NCBI GenBank assembly: GCA_030446685.1
Contig: JAUJMV010000011.1
Span: 29,324 to 93,323, forward strand
Length of the DNA stretch: 64,000 nucleotides
Direction: 5' to 3'
Origin: Thermomicrobiales bacterium
Lineage (GTDB): Bacteria; Chloroflexota; Chloroflexia; Thermomicrobiales; CADCWN01
Below, in pieces: positions 36,227-46,765 of the stretch. Both the position numbers and the translations under genes were made by a program. The notes beneath the pieces are model-generated. The model did not search any database and was not told where the DNA came from. It saw nothing but the letters and a program-made list of their open reading frames with translations. Within the stretch, counting starts at the first letter, position 1; each line of letters starts with the position of its first letter.

Positions 36227-36809
36227 GTTCCCCTGCTTCACCTGTTCCCTGGCTCAGTGCCTGGAGCGGTCGGCTGCCGAACCTGACCACACTGTCTGGT
36301 TACTACCCGAAACTGCCCGGTCGGAATGGCCCGGCCCCGCCGACCGGCGGGATTGTGGAGACGGTTCGCGAACGTCATGCCGTGGGGGTCTCAAACGCGG
36401 CGTACCTACGGCGCATAGCCCAGCTATGCTGCGCTCTGATGTTTGGTCCGGTAGTTGTACTACGTCGGTCTGCGGGATGCAAGCCGCGCGCCCTCCCAGC
36501 GGCCGCGATCGGTACTTTCGTACAGGGCGCGCGTGGGTAAAATCCCGCGACCCGGTCGCCCGGAACGGGTCGGCGCGCGGCCGGCGGTAGATGGAGCACG
36601 GGCCGCGCGGCCGCGCACAACGACGGAGCGTCGGGCAAAGAAAAGGGCGGGGCGGAAACCCGCCGCGCCCGAGGAGAGGAAGGGGAACGGCCATCGCTGG
36701 CCGCGTGAGGGGTGAGCGCCCTCACCACCTATTACGGCGGAGGCGGCATTGCGGATCACGGCCCGTCCCCGAGCTCGCCAGGCGCTCGTGCCGCCGGGGC
36801 GGGGGCGGC
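36227..36809. other. Long intergenic region upstream of rpoD
   Basis: 583 bases with no supported gene on either strand; the open frames have no family features. It contains one terminator-like hairpin (36645-36670). The region presumably holds the rpoD promoter, but I cannot place it. Confidence 0.5.
36645..36670 (-). terminator. Intrinsic terminator
   Basis: Minus strand GGGCGCGGCGGG-TTT-CCGCCCCGCCC followed by TTTTCTTT. It would end transcripts of the membrane-protein gene at 36810-37373. Confidence 0.7.
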
Positions 36810-37373
36810 TCAGTCCCAGAAGCCGTTGGTCAGGAGCAGGACCGCGAAGAACGTACACGGGAACGCGCCCACCGCGAGCGCCGTCAGCGGCGGGAGCAGT
36901 TGCGCGGCGACGAAGAACGGCTCCTCCCCCAGGTTCTCGATGGGGTGCTCGCGGCGCAGCGCGTCGAGTTGCTCCCCGCTCAGGCCGAGCGGCTCGTCCA
37001 GGAGGCGAACCAGTGGACGTGGACGTGGGGCGAGCCGACGCGGCAGGGCCAGGCCCGCCCGGCGTAGCGGGCCTCGCACCACCCGCCGAGTTGGTTGGGA
37101 TGCGCGGGCGGGTTGCGTCACGCGCCGATCTCCAGCGCGCGCCACCGGCGCCCGGTAGTGTGAACCGAGGACCCCGTCGCGCTCGACCGGCACGCAGGCG
37201 AGCCGCCTGCCGGAGAGGTAGGCGACGCCCGACTCGTCCCGGTGACTGCCGATCCCGACGCCGATGATCGCCTGGTCCGCCGGCCCCGGCGCAGCCTGCC
37301 ACACCGCGACGGCAAGGCCGGCGAGCATAACGAAATAAGCGAGGCAGACCGCAAGAACGATGTAGCGCACCAT
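36810..37373 (-). CDS. Membrane protein with disturbed frame, family not recognised
   Basis: ATG 37373 follows GGAGGGG by eight bases. The N-terminal membrane helix 'YIVLAVCLAYFVMLAGLAVA' is followed by 'GPADQAIIGVGIGSHRDESG' and 'LACVPVERDGVLGSHYRAPV'. The middle (Arg-rich 'PRRLAPRPRPLVRLL') looks out of frame; an alternative frame gives 'CEARYAGRAWPCRVGS'. The end is again sensible: 'SGEQLDALRREHPIENLGEE' and a final helix 'PPLTALAVGAFPCTFFAVLL'. Two compensating shifts are likely. Two membrane helices flank a soluble middle. Function unknown. Confidence 0.5.
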   Translation of the reverse strand: MVRYIVLAVCLAYFVMLAGLAVAVWQAAPGPADQAIIGVGIGSHRDESGVAYLSGRRLACVPVERDGVLGSHYRAPVARAGDRRVTQPARASQPTRRVVRGPLRRAGLALPRRLAPRPRPLVRLLDEPLGLSGEQLDALRREHPIENLGEEPFFVAAQLLPPLTALAVGAFPCTFFAVLLLTNGFWD

Positions 37374-37514
37374 TGCCCAGCCCCTCCCCCACACTTGCGC
37401 GACACGCCGCCGCTACCGCATGTCGCCGCTATAGAAGATGATGCGGTTCACCCTGGGGTTGCGGCCACCCGACCGCGCGCCGCGCGGCTACAACGACAGG
37501 GCGCGGTAAAACGC

Positions 37515-37543
37515 TTGACAAATTCCGTGCAGACTGCTACGAT
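37515..37543 (+). promoter_or_regulatory. Promoter of the first yybP-ykoY/terC unit
   Basis: TTGACA (37515-37520), 17-base spacer, TACGAT (37538-37543). The transcript would start about eight bases later, right at the riboswitch. Confidence 0.85.
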
Positions 37544-37550
37544 GCCCGCG

Positions 37551-37690
37551 GTTGGGGAGTAGCCACCCGCCGCGGCGGGCCGGCCAGTTGTCATTACGGG
37601 GCATAGCCCCCGGCTGGCCGCGGGTGCATCCGCACAAGGGGCGAGACCACCACGACACTCGGTGCCGTGGGGTCGCGCTTTTTTTGTCCC
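37551..37690 (+). ncRNA. yybP-ykoY (manganese) riboswitch upstream of terC
   Basis: The 5' signature GTTGGGGAGTAGCC (37551-37564) and 3' signature GGGGCGAGACC (37638-37648) are the two conserved halves that meet to bind Mn2+. Between them are paired arms (CCGGCCAG/CTGGCCG). The 3' signature is immediately followed by the hairpin GACCACCACG...CGTGGGGTC and GCGCTTTTTTT (37645-37685), an intrinsic terminator. Mn2+ binding would stabilise the aptamer and free read-through into terC. The motif family is known to control TerC/Alx-type exporters. Confidence 0.88.
37645..37685 (+). terminator. Terminator of the first yybP-ykoY riboswitch
   Basis: GACCACCACGACACTCGG paired with TGCCGTGGGGTC, then GCGC and seven Ts. 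Its 5' arm contains the end of the GCGAGACC aptamer element, so aptamer and terminator exclude each other. Confidence 0.85.
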
Positions 37691-37718
37691 CCACGGCCTA
37701 CCTCACAGGAGGCAGGCC

Positions 37719-38699
37719 ATGTTCCCCCTCTCGGAGACCGCCCTCGTCTGGATCGGCTTCAACCTCTTCGTGCTAGCGATGCTGGCGCTCGACCTCGGCG
37801 TCTTCCACCGCCAGGCCCACGAGGTCTCGATCCGCGAGGCCGGCGTCTGGAGCGTCCTCTGGATCAGCCTGGCGCTCGCCTTCAACGTCGGGCTCTACTT
37901 CTGGCGCGGCGGCGAGGTCGCCCTGCAGTTCCTCACCGGCTACCTGATCGAGAAGTCGCTCAGCGTCGACAACATCTTCGTCTTCGTGCTGATCTTCACC
38001 TACTTCGCGGTGCCGGCCAAGTACCAGCACCGGGTCCTCTTCTGGGGCATCCTCGGCGCGCTGGTCATGCGCGGCATCATGATCGCCGCCGGCGCCGCCC
38101 TCATCAAGGAGTTCCACTGGATCATCTACCTCTTCGGCGCGTTCCTGATCGTCACCGGCATCCGCATGGCCCTGCACCGCAACGAGGAGATCCACCCCGA
38201 CCGCAACCCGCTGGTCCGGCTGGTGCGGCGCGTCCTGCCGGTCACCGGCGAGTACCACGGGCAGCGCTTCTTCGTGCGCCAGGCGGGCGTGCTGATGGCG
38301 ACGCCGCTCTTCCTCACCCTGGTGATGGTCGAGTTCACCGACCTGATCTTCGCGGTCGACTCGATCCCGGCGATCTTCGCGGTGACGACCGACCCCTTCA
38401 TCGTCTACACCTCCAACGTCTTCGCCATCCTCGGCCTGCGCTCCCTCTACTTCGTGCTGCGCGGCGTGGTGGACAAGTTCTACTACCTGAAGCTCTCGCT
38501 GGCGGCGGTGCTGACCTTCGTCGGCGTGAAGATGGTCCTCACCGACCTCTACAAGGTGCCGGTCGGCCTCTCCCTCGCGGTGATCGCCACGCTGCTCGCG
38601 ATCGGCATCGCCGCCTCGGTCTGGCGCAACCGCCGGGCGGCCGCCGCCGGCACGGGCGGCCCCGCTGGCGCGGGCGGCGCACCCCGGCGAGCGGCGTAG
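37719..38699 (+). CDS. TerC-family membrane protein (Alx-like)
   Basis: 326 residues, start ATG 37719 behind ACAGGAGG. Nine hydrophobic segments. The TerC core is visible: 'LTGYLIEKSLSVDNIFVFVL', 'HRVLFWGILGALVMRGIMIA' and 'VEFTDLIFAVDSIPAIFAVT', with the conserved Asp residues in SVDN and FAVDS that bind metal. 'SNVFAILGLRSLYFVL' is also typical. Family members export manganese. The gene is under a yybP-ykoY riboswitch. A paralogue lies at 39986, also with its own riboswitch. The last 20 residues are Gly/Ala-rich and variable. Confidence 0.93.
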   Translation: MFPLSETALVWIGFNLFVLAMLALDLGVFHRQAHEVSIREAGVWSVLWISLALAFNVGLYFWRGGEVALQFLTGYLIEKSLSVDNIFVFVLIFTYFAVPAKYQHRVLFWGILGALVMRGIMIAAGAALIKEFHWIIYLFGAFLIVTGIRMALHRNEEIHPDRNPLVRLVRRVLPVTGEYHGQRFFVRQAGVLMATPLFLTLVMVEFTDLIFAVDSIPAIFAVTTDPFIVYTSNVFAILGLRSLYFVLRGVVDKFYYLKLSLAAVLTFVGVKMVLTDLYKVPVGLSLAVIATLLAIGIAASVWRNRRAAAAGTGGPAGAGGAPRRAA

Positions 38700-39196
38700 T
38701 AGGCCGTACCGCGCGCCTTCGACCAGTGCGCCACGGGCCAGGCCGGCGTCCGCGCCGGCCTGGCCCCGCCGCGCGGCCCTCCTCAGCGACCACCGCCGCC
38801 GCGTCGTCTGCCACTACCCCCCGACACCCCCAAGCACTCGTCGCGCCCCGATCAGTTTGCGCTCTGGCCGAGCATCCCGCCCCGCCTCCACTCGGGCGCG
38901 GCCCGTCACCTCGGCCGAAGACGTGGAGCGCGCGGTGGCGGATTTCAGCGGCCACGACGACCACACCATGCCCCCGCCGTCCAACCGGACCGCCCGGGGC
39001 AAGCCTCTCGTCGCCCAGTAGGGGGAACCACAGCCGCTATGCGCCAGCACACCGCCACGCGCGATCGGGGGCGGGGTGGCACGGCGCTTGCATGTACGTA
39101 CACCCACGGCGCCGTCGCGCCGGCCGGTAGTGGCCCGGCAGGGGCGGCCCGCGGGACTGGCCCGCGGTATTGCAGTATCAAGGAAGGAGCACGATC
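38700..39196. other. Intergenic region between terC and the LysM lipoprotein gene
   Basis: No supported gene. A long hairpin (38734-38767) lies just after terC. The rest is GC-rich with short open frames lacking family features. Confidence 0.5.
38734..38767 (+). terminator. 14-bp hairpin downstream of terC
   Basis: GGGCCAGGCCGGCG paired with CGCCGGCCTGGCCC around a short loop. There is no U tract, so termination is inferred from position. Confidence 0.5.
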
Positions 39197-39648
39197 GTGC
39201 AGACACGGAATCCCGTGCGGAATGGCCTGACCACCCTCGTCGTCGCCGGCGCGCTGCTCCTCGGCGGGTGCGCCCGGCCGGGCGGGGCGAGCCGGTCGCG
39301 GCGGCGAGCGACGCCACCCCGCCCGCGGCCGCCATCGCCGCCGCGACGCCGACCGCCAGTCCGCCGGCGTTCCCGACCCCGGCCGCCGCGACGGTCGCCG
39401 CATGCCCCTGCGCCACGCCGGGCGCCGCGACCCCCGCCCCAGTCGCCGCATCGCCCGCCACCCCCGCCCCCGTCGCCACGGCCGCGGCTGACGCGTCGGC
39501 CCGGCGGTATGTGGTGGCGCCGGGCGACACGCTGGCGCTGCTGGCGCGGCGCTTCGGGACGACCGTTCCCGCGCTCGTGGCCGCGAACGATCTGGACAGC
39601 CCCGATCTGATCCTCGTCGGGCAGGAGTTGCTCATCCCGGACCGCTGA
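39197..39648 (+). CDS. LysM-domain lipoprotein, one frameshift
   Basis: GTG 39197 follows AAGGAG. The signal peptide 'NGLTTLVVAGALLLGGCARP' ends in a lipobox (LLGGC), so Lgt (29269) should lipidate it. Near 39285 one G is missing from a GGGCGGGG run; after it the frame reads 'GEPVAAASDATPPAAAIAAA', an Ala/Pro/Thr-rich linker of about 70 residues. It ends in one LysM domain, 'YVVAPGDTLALLARRFGTTV' and 'LVAANDLDSPDLILVGQELL'. LysM binds peptidoglycan. It is probably a cell-surface anchor protein with no catalytic part. Confidence 0.75.
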
Positions 39649-39761
39649 GCGCCCGCCGCGGCTCGGCCCGCCCGCAATGCCCCGCACGCCGCGCGGCCGA
39701 ATCCCGTCCGCTCCCGCGCCGGATGGCGGACAGAGATCACCATCGGGCGGATGAAACCCCT

Positions 39762-39790
39762 TTGTCCTGGCACCCGTATTGCGCTATGAT
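39762..39790 (+). promoter_or_regulatory. Promoter of the second yybP-ykoY/terC unit
   Basis: TTGTCC (39762-39767), 17-base spacer, TATGAT (39785-39790). Start of transcription is expected near 39797, just before the riboswitch. Confidence 0.85.
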
Positions 39791-39796
39791 TGATCT

Positions 39797-39960
39797 TGGT
39801 TGGGGAGTAGCTACCCGCACCCGCGGGCCGGTCAGTCGTCAGGACAGAGCATCCGCTCTCGGTTGACCGGTAAGTGCCGCAGCGCCAGGCTTCGGGGCAC
39901 GGACGGCGAGACCACCACGACACCTGTTGCCGTGGGGTCTTGCCGTTTGTTGTCCCGCGG
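39797..39960 (+). ncRNA. yybP-ykoY (manganese) riboswitch upstream of the second terC
   Basis: 5' signature TTGGGGAGTAGCTACC (39799-39814) and 3' signature GGCGAGACC (39905-39913), with paired arms between (CCGGTCAG...TTGACCGG). The 3' element leads into the hairpin AGACCACCACG...CGTGGGGTCT (39909-39940), which is followed by TGCCGTTTGTTG, a weak U tract. The sequence around the 3' half is nearly the same as in the first copy, so the two units are duplicates that have diverged. Confidence 0.87.
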
Positions 39961-39985
39961 CGCTCGGTAGCAAGGAGGCTCCCTG

Positions 39986-40981
39986 TTGTCCAACACCGCG
40001 CTGGCCTGGATCGGCTTCACCCTCTTCGTGCTGGCGATGCTGGCGCTCGATCTCGGCGTCTTCAACCGCAAGTCCCACGCCGTTTCCATGCGCGAGGCGG
40101 GCGCCTGGGTCTCGGTCTGGGTCACGCTGGCCGTGATCTTCGGGATCGGCCTCTACTTCATCCGCGGCGGCGAAACGGCCATCCAGTTCTTCACCGGCTA
40201 CGTCATCGAATACTCGCTCAGCATGGACAACATCTTCGTCTTCGTGCTGATCTTCACCTACTTCAGTGTGCCGGCCGCCTACCAGCACCGGGTCCTCTTC
40301 TGGGGCATCCTCGGCGCGCTGGTCATGCGCGGCATCATGATCGCCGCCGGCGCCGCCCTCATCAAGGAGTTCCACTGGATCATCTACCTCTTCGGCGCGT
40401 TCCTGATCTTCACCGGCATCCGCATGGCCTTCAGCAACAACGAGGAGATCCACCCCGAGAGCAACCCGCTGATCCGCCTGGTGCGCCGTGTCCTGCCGGT
40501 CACCAACGAGTACGAAGGGCAGCACTTCTTCGTGCGCCACGCCGGCAAGCTAATGGCGACCCCGCTCTTCGTCGTGCTCCTGATGGTCGAGAGCACCGAT
40601 CTCGTCTTCGCGGTCGACTCGATCCCGGCGATCTTCGCGGTGACCCGGGACCCCTTCATCGTCTACACCTCCAACGTCTTCGCCATCCTCGGCCTCCGCT
40701 CCCTCTACTTCATCCTGGCCGGCGCGGTCGAGAAGTTCCACTACCTCAAGATCGGCCTCTCGGTCGTGCTCACCTACGTCGGGGTCAAGATGGTGATCAC
40801 CGACATCTTCCACATCCCGGCGCTGGCCTCGCTGCTGGTGATCGTGACGGTCCTCGGCGTCGCCATCGTGGCATCGTTCATCCGGGCCAGGCGCCTGGAG
40901 CGGCACGAGGCCCAGCCCAACCCCGATGAGGAGCACGCGCTCACCAGCCGCGCCACCCCGAAACAGAGCGCGGAGTCCTGA
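39986..40981 (+). CDS. TerC-family membrane protein, second paralogue
   Basis: 331 residues; TTG start at 39986 with AAGGAGG eight bases upstream. Same core as the first copy: 'FTGYVIEYSLSMDNIFVFVL', 'HRVLFWGILGALVMRGIMIA' and 'VESTDLVFAVDSIPAIFAVT'. The two proteins share most of the membrane region but differ in loops and in the C-terminal tail ('EHALTSRATPKQSAES'). Manganese export is the likely role, under its own Mn riboswitch. Duplicated control suggests both are induced at high Mn, perhaps with different affinity. Confidence 0.93.
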   Translation: MSNTALAWIGFTLFVLAMLALDLGVFNRKSHAVSMREAGAWVSVWVTLAVIFGIGLYFIRGGETAIQFFTGYVIEYSLSMDNIFVFVLIFTYFSVPAAYQHRVLFWGILGALVMRGIMIAAGAALIKEFHWIIYLFGAFLIFTGIRMAFSNNEEIHPESNPLIRLVRRVLPVTNEYEGQHFFVRHAGKLMATPLFVVLLMVESTDLVFAVDSIPAIFAVTRDPFIVYTSNVFAILGLRSLYFILAGAVEKFHYLKIGLSVVLTYVGVKMVITDIFHIPALASLLVIVTVLGVAIVASFIRARRLERHEAQPNPDEEHALTSRATPKQSAES

Positions 40982-41013
40982 CGCGGGCCGCGGGCTGAGA
41001 ACGATCGACGCGA

Positions 41014-41041
41014 AGCGCCGGGGGAATGCTCCCCCGGCGCT
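41014..41041. terminator. Bidirectional hairpin between terC and the acyl-CoA dehydrogenase gene
   Basis: AGCGCCGGGGGA and TCCCCCGGCGCT are perfect 12-base complements around ATGC. It lies between convergent genes. Confidence 0.65.
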
Positions 41042-41093
41042 CCGCCCAAGTGCGCAACCCGGCCGATCCCAGACTGCCCGGCCTGGTCCTCTA

Positions 41094-41121
41094 CTCCGCA
41101 CTCCCCATTCCGCACTCCGCA
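41094..41121. repeat. Heptamer array (CTCCGCA type)
   Basis: CTCCGCA, CTCCCCA, TTCCGCA, CTCCGCA in a row, ending a few bases before the acyl-CoA dehydrogenase stop. No clear inverted partner is seen. Confidence 0.75.
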
Positions 41122-41126
41122 CGCTG

Positions 41127-42314
41127 TCAAGCGAACGCCTGCACCCCCGTGATCTCGCGCCCGACGATCAGCGCCTGGATCGTGTCGGTCCCCTCGTAGG
41201 TGTAGACCGCCTCCATGTCCGCCTGGTGCCGCGCGACGTGGTACTCCAGCAGGATGCCGTTGCCGCCGAGGATGTCGCGCGCGTCGGCGACGACCTGGCG
41301 GGCCTTGAGGGCGTTGTTCATCTTCGCCAGCGAGGCCATGCCGGGCGTCATCTGCCCCGCCTCCAGGAGCTGGCTCAGCCGCAGGCAGAGGAGCTGCATC
41401 GAGGTGATCTCCGCCAGCATCCGCGCCAGCTTGTTCTGGATCAACTGGAAGCTGACCAGCGGCTTGCCGAACTGCTGCCGCTCCTTCGCGTAGGCCAGCG
41501 CGTACTCGTAGCAGGCGAGCGCGTGGCCGATCGCCTCCCAGGCCACGCCGTAGCGCGTCGCGGTCAGCACCTTGGCGGTGTCCTTGAAGCTGTTGGCCCC
41601 GGCGAGGCGGTTGCCGGCGGGGATGCGCGCCCCTTCGAGGGTGATCTCGGTCTGCCAGACGGCGCGCTTGGCGGTCTTGCCGGTGATGATGTCGGTGCGG
41701 AAGCCGGGCGTCCCCTTCTCGACCACGAAGCCGCCGACCTGGCCCGCCTCGTCGCGCGCCCAGACGATCGTCACGTCGGCGAAGGAGGCGTTGCCGATCC
41801 ACTTCTTCGCGCCGTCGAGGACCCACTCGTCCCCGTCGCGGCGGGCGCGCGTCTCCAGCGCCACCGCGTCGGAGCCGTGGTTCGGCTCGGTCAGCCCGAA
41901 CGCGCCGATGAGGTCCATGCGCGCCATCGGCGGCAGCCACCGCGCCTTCTGCTCCTCCGACCCGAGCATCGCGATCGAGCCCATCGCCAGCCCGGAGTGG
42001 ACCCCGAAGAAGGTGTTCAGGCTGCCGTCGCCGCGCGCCAGCTCGACCGCCACCAGCCCGCCCGCCACCGCGCTCAGGCCGGGGCAGCCGTAGCCGCGGA
42101 TCGTCGTCCCGGCGATGCCGAGCGCGGCGAACTTGGGGATCATTGCAAAGGGGAACTCGGCGCGCTCCCAGTAGTCGTTGATCTGCGGGATGATCTCCCG
42201 GTCGCAGAAGGCGCGGACCTTGTCGCGGACCGCGCGCTCCTCCGGGGTCAGCAGCGCGTCCATCAGGTAGTAGTCGGTCCCCGGCGTCGTGGCGGGCTGC
42301 GCGTCGACGGCCAT
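41127..42314 (-). CDS. Acyl-CoA dehydrogenase, glutaryl-CoA dehydrogenase-like
   Basis: 395 residues from ATG 42314, behind GGAGG. FAD enzyme that removes hydrogens from acyl-CoA. The FAD and substrate motifs 'MDLIGAFGLTEPNHGSDAVA' and 'WVLDGAKKWIGNASFADVTI' are present. The C-terminal 'MEAVYTYEGTDTIQALIVGR' carries the catalytic Glu in YEGT at the position used by glutaryl-CoA and short/medium-chain dehydrogenases. Overall similarity is closest to glutaryl-CoA dehydrogenases, though the decarboxylating Arg cannot be placed with certainty. It is divergent to acs and close to the thiolase, so it fits an acyl-CoA or lysine/tryptophan degradation cluster. Confidence 0.88.
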   Translation of the reverse strand: MAVDAQPATTPGTDYYLMDALLTPEERAVRDKVRAFCDREIIPQINDYWERAEFPFAMIPKFAALGIAGTTIRGYGCPGLSAVAGGLVAVELARGDGSLNTFFGVHSGLAMGSIAMLGSEEQKARWLPPMARMDLIGAFGLTEPNHGSDAVALETRARRDGDEWVLDGAKKWIGNASFADVTIVWARDEAGQVGGFVVEKGTPGFRTDIITGKTAKRAVWQTEITLEGARIPAGNRLAGANSFKDTAKVLTATRYGVAWEAIGHALACYEYALAYAKERQQFGKPLVSFQLIQNKLARMLAEITSMQLLCLRLSQLLEAGQMTPGMASLAKMNNALKARQVVADARDILGGNGILLEYHVARHQADMEAVYTYEGTDTIQALIVGREITGVQAFA

Positions 42315-42468
42315 CGCTCGCTCCTCCATCCGCTCTCGCTCGAAGCCAAAGCTATGTCGTGCTAGCGCGATCCCCACCGCGCAATGGTATGCTGTCCGAG
42401 ACCGGCGGCGCGGGCGGCCCCACGGCGCCGGTCCCGCCCATTCTAGCACCGCACGGCCGCCCCGCGCC

Positions 42469-42478
42469 CTGGTAGAAT
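42469..42478 (+). promoter_or_regulatory. Putative -10 of acs
   Basis: TGGTAGAATG, identical to the string before the hydrolase gene at 9170 and pdxS. No clear -35. Confidence 0.4.
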
Positions 42479-42553
42479 GGGCGGGACCGGCACGGTCCGT
42501 GCCGCGGTCCCAGCGCCGACAGGCGGCCGGGGAGTGTGAGGGAGGAGGCGACG

Positions 42554-44518
<1,965 letters not shown>

Positions 44519-44522
44519 CGAG

Positions 44523-44630
44523 TCGGGTAGTCGGGCAGTCGGATAGTCGGATTGAGGACGTGGACGAGCCGCGCAACCGACAGCCCACTCTTCGTCCACT
44601 ACCCGACTACCCGGCTACCCGACTACCCGA
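44523..44630. repeat. Inverted octamer arrays (TCGGGTAG / CTACCCGA)
   Basis: Four TCGGGTAG-type octamers at 44523-44554 face four CTACCCGA-type octamers at 44599-44630. The array fills the gap between acs and the thiolase gene, ending only a few bases before the thiolase ribosome site. Confidence 0.88.
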
Positions 44631-44648
44631 CTCATGCGGGAGGCAGTG

Positions 44649-45842
44649 ATGGAGACACGAGAAGCGGTCATCGTCAGCGCCGTGCGGACCCCGATCGGCA
44701 CCTTCGGCGGGTCGCTGGCGGAGATTCCGGCGCCGAAGCTCGGGGAACTGGTGATCGGGGAGGCGCTGCGGCGGGCGGGCGTCGCGCCGGGGCAGGTCGA
44801 GGAGGTGCTGATGGGCATCATCCTGACGGCCGGGCTCGGGCAGAACCCCGCCCGGCAGGCGGCGGTCGGCGCCGGCATCCCCTACGAGGCGCCGTCCACC
44901 TCGATCAACAAACTCTGCGGCTCCGGGCTGAAGGCGGTGGCGCTGGCGGCCGGCGCGGTGCGCCTCGGCGACGCCGAGATCGTCGTGGCGGGCGGCATGG
45001 AGAACATGAGCCGCGCCCCCTTCGTCCTCGACAAGGCGCGCTTCGGCTACCGCCTCGGCGACGGCGCGGTCGTCGACACCATGATGAAGGACGGGCTGGT
45101 CGACGCCTTCCACGACTACGCGATGGGCGTCACCGCCGAGAACATCGCCGAGGAGTACGGCATCGGCCGCGAGGCGCAGGACCAGTTCGCGGCGCGCAGC
45201 CAGCAGCGGGCGACCGAGGCGATCGAGCGCGGCGCCTTCGACCGGGAGATCGTCCCGATCGAGGTCCCCGCCGGCCGCGGCAAGACCACCACCTTCGCGC
45301 GCGACGAGCACCCCCGCCCCGGCACCACCGCCGAGAAGCTCGCCGCCCTGCGCCCCGCCTTCAAGAAGGACGGCGGCACCGTCACCGCCGGTAACGCCTC
45401 CGGCATCAACGACGGCGCGGCCGCGACGGTGGTGATGAGCGCCGATCGCGCCCGCGAGCTGGGCATCACCCCGCTCGCGCGGATCGTCGCCTACGCCTCG
45501 GCCGGGGTGGACCCGCGGGTGATGGGGCTGGGGCCGATCCCGGCGGTGCGCCGCGCCCTGAAACGGGCCGACCTGACGATCGCCGACATCGACCTGATCG
45601 AGCTGAACGAGGCGTTCGCGGCGCAGTCGCTGGCCGTCTGCGACCAGCTCGGCCTGCCGCCGGAGCGGACCAACGTCCACGGCGGGGCGATCGCCCTCGG
45701 CCACCCGATCGGCGCCAGCGGCGCGCGCGTCCTCGTCACCCTCCTGCACGCGATGCAGGAGCGCGGCGCGCGGCGCGGCCTCGCCTCCCTCTGCATCGGC
45801 GGCGGCCAGGGCATCGCGATGATCGTCGAGCGCGCGGCGTAA
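44649..45842 (+). CDS. Acetyl-CoA acetyltransferase (thiolase)
   Basis: 397 residues; start ATG 44649 behind GGGAGG. Condenses or cleaves acyl-CoA. The active-site Cys is in '[20 protein letters not shown]' (near 89). The second pair of catalytic residues lies in '[20 protein letters not shown]' (His) and '[20 protein letters not shown]' (Cys). Length and motifs match biosynthetic acetoacetyl-CoA thiolases (AtoB/PhaA type). With acs upstream and an acyl-CoA dehydrogenase nearby, it could feed acetyl-CoA into C4 units or finish beta-oxidation. Confidence 0.94.
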   Translation: METREAVIVSAVRTPIGTFGGSLAEIPAPKLGELVIGEALRRAGVAPGQVEEVLMGIILTAGLGQNPARQAAVGAGIPYEAPSTSINKLCGSGLKAVALAAGAVRLGDAEIVVAGGMENMSRAPFVLDKARFGYRLGDGAVVDTMMKDGLVDAFHDYAMGVTAENIAEEYGIGREAQDQFAARSQQRATEAIERGAFDREIVPIEVPAGRGKTTTFARDEHPRPGTTAEKLAALRPAFKKDGGTVTAGNASGINDGAAATVVMSADRARELGITPLARIVAYASAGVDPRVMGLGPIPAVRRALKRADLTIADIDLIELNEAFAAQSLAVCDQLGLPPERTNVHGGAIALGHPIGASGARVLVTLLHAMQERGARRGLASLCIGGGQGIAMIVERAA

Positions 45843-45918
45843 GTGGCTACTCCCTGCGCAACAGTGCGGCCGGGTGTCGTCGCACCACCCAGCCGCGTCG
45901 CCGGTCAGCACGCCCCGA

Positions 45919-46365
45919 TCACAGGACGAGATCACCGAGCCAGCGAACGTCGTGCGCGGTAGGAGCCAACTTGCGAACCAACGCTTCGTCCGCGGTCACC
46001 AGAGGGAGCGCCACCCGGCGCGCAAGCGCCACATAGCACGCATCGTAAGCGGTGATTTCCCGCGCGATTGCGATGCCAAGCGCCTCGGTCACCAGTTCCG
46101 CTGTCGAAAGGCTGTGCAAGTGCAGTCTCTTGAGGTCTGCCAAATCCTGTTGCGCACTCATTGCGGGATAGTCTTGGCGGCGAACATACTTCCAAAGGAT
46201 GTTTGCACACTCGCCGTAGAACAGGTCCGGGACGAAGAACTGGATCGTCGAACTGCCGGCGAGAGGCGCGAACAGCTTCTTGGCCTGCGCGGTCAGCGGC
46301 TCGATCACGAAAAGCTGAATACCAACACTGGCGTCAACCACCCACCCACGTTGACGGGCGCTCAC
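45919..46365 (-). CDS. PIN-domain toxin (VapC/FitB-like)
   Basis: 148 residues. The PIN acidic residues lie in 'GWVVDASVGIQLFVIEPL', 'DLFYGECANILWKYV', 'ITAYDACYVALARRVALPL' and 'VTADEALVRKLAP'. It should be an Mg-dependent RNase that targets RNA. It starts at ATG 46365, overlapping by four bases the end of the RHH antitoxin gene, the standard antitoxin-toxin order. Frame intact; likely a working module. Confidence 0.87.
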   Translation of the reverse strand: MSARQRGWVVDASVGIQLFVIEPLTAQAKKLFAPLAGSSTIQFFVPDLFYGECANILWKYVRRQDYPAMSAQQDLADLKRLHLHSLSTAELVTEALGIAIAREITAYDACYVALARRVALPLVTADEALVRKLAPTAHDVRWLGDLVL

Positions 46366-46604
46366 CGCGCCCGATCCTCCCTCAAGAGGGATAGGCTGTC
46401 AGGGGCGCCGACATCGGCGGGACGGAACGAGCGGCGGCGATTGATGCTATCGAGAATTTCCGCCTGCGAACGCTCCTGATCCGGGAGGGCCTGTTCGAGC
46501 AGACTGATCACCTCGGCGCTGATCGAACGGTTCTCGTCCCGCGCCCGCTGCCGCAGACGCTCGTAAAGAGCCTCGGAAACGTTACGCACATGCAAGATCG
46601 GCAT
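46362..46604 (-). CDS. FitA/VapB-like ribbon-helix-helix antitoxin
   Basis: 80 residues from ATG 46604, with AAGGAGG just upstream. 'MPILHVRNVSEALYERLRQR' and 'ARDENRSISAEVISLLEQAL' form a ribbon-helix-helix (Arc/FitA type) DNA-binding domain. The tail 'ILDSINRRRSFRPADVGAPD' should wrap the PIN toxin. It represses its own promoter (see 46628). Confidence 0.87.
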   Translation of the reverse strand: MPILHVRNVSEALYERLRQRARDENRSISAEVISLLEQALPDQERSQAEILDSINRRRSFRPADVGAPDSLSLLREDRAR

Positions 46605-46627
46605 AGCGATACCTCCTTACTGTGACA

Positions 46628-46658
46628 ACCATAGCATCCCTGGTTGCCTTGCGCAACC
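46628..46658 (-). promoter_or_regulatory. Promoter and possible operator of the FitAB/VapBC pair
   Basis: Minus strand TTGCGC (46656-46651), 17-base spacer, TATGGT (46633-46628). The inverted pair GGTTGC-CTTGC-GCAACC (around 46642-46658) overlaps the -35 and spacer, a fit place for autorepression by the RHH antitoxin. Confidence 0.6.
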
Positions 46659-46765
46659 AAACGCCTGCGCGGACAGAAACTGTTACCCGATGATACACTC
46701 CCCGTGAACGCGGAATGCCTTCTGCAATGGCGCCTACTCACAACCGTCGGGAAGATCGAGCGCTC

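Noticed and set aside
36455-36715. Plus-strand frame upstream of the membrane protein gene
   Set aside because: No ribosome site, no family features and it crosses a terminator hairpin.
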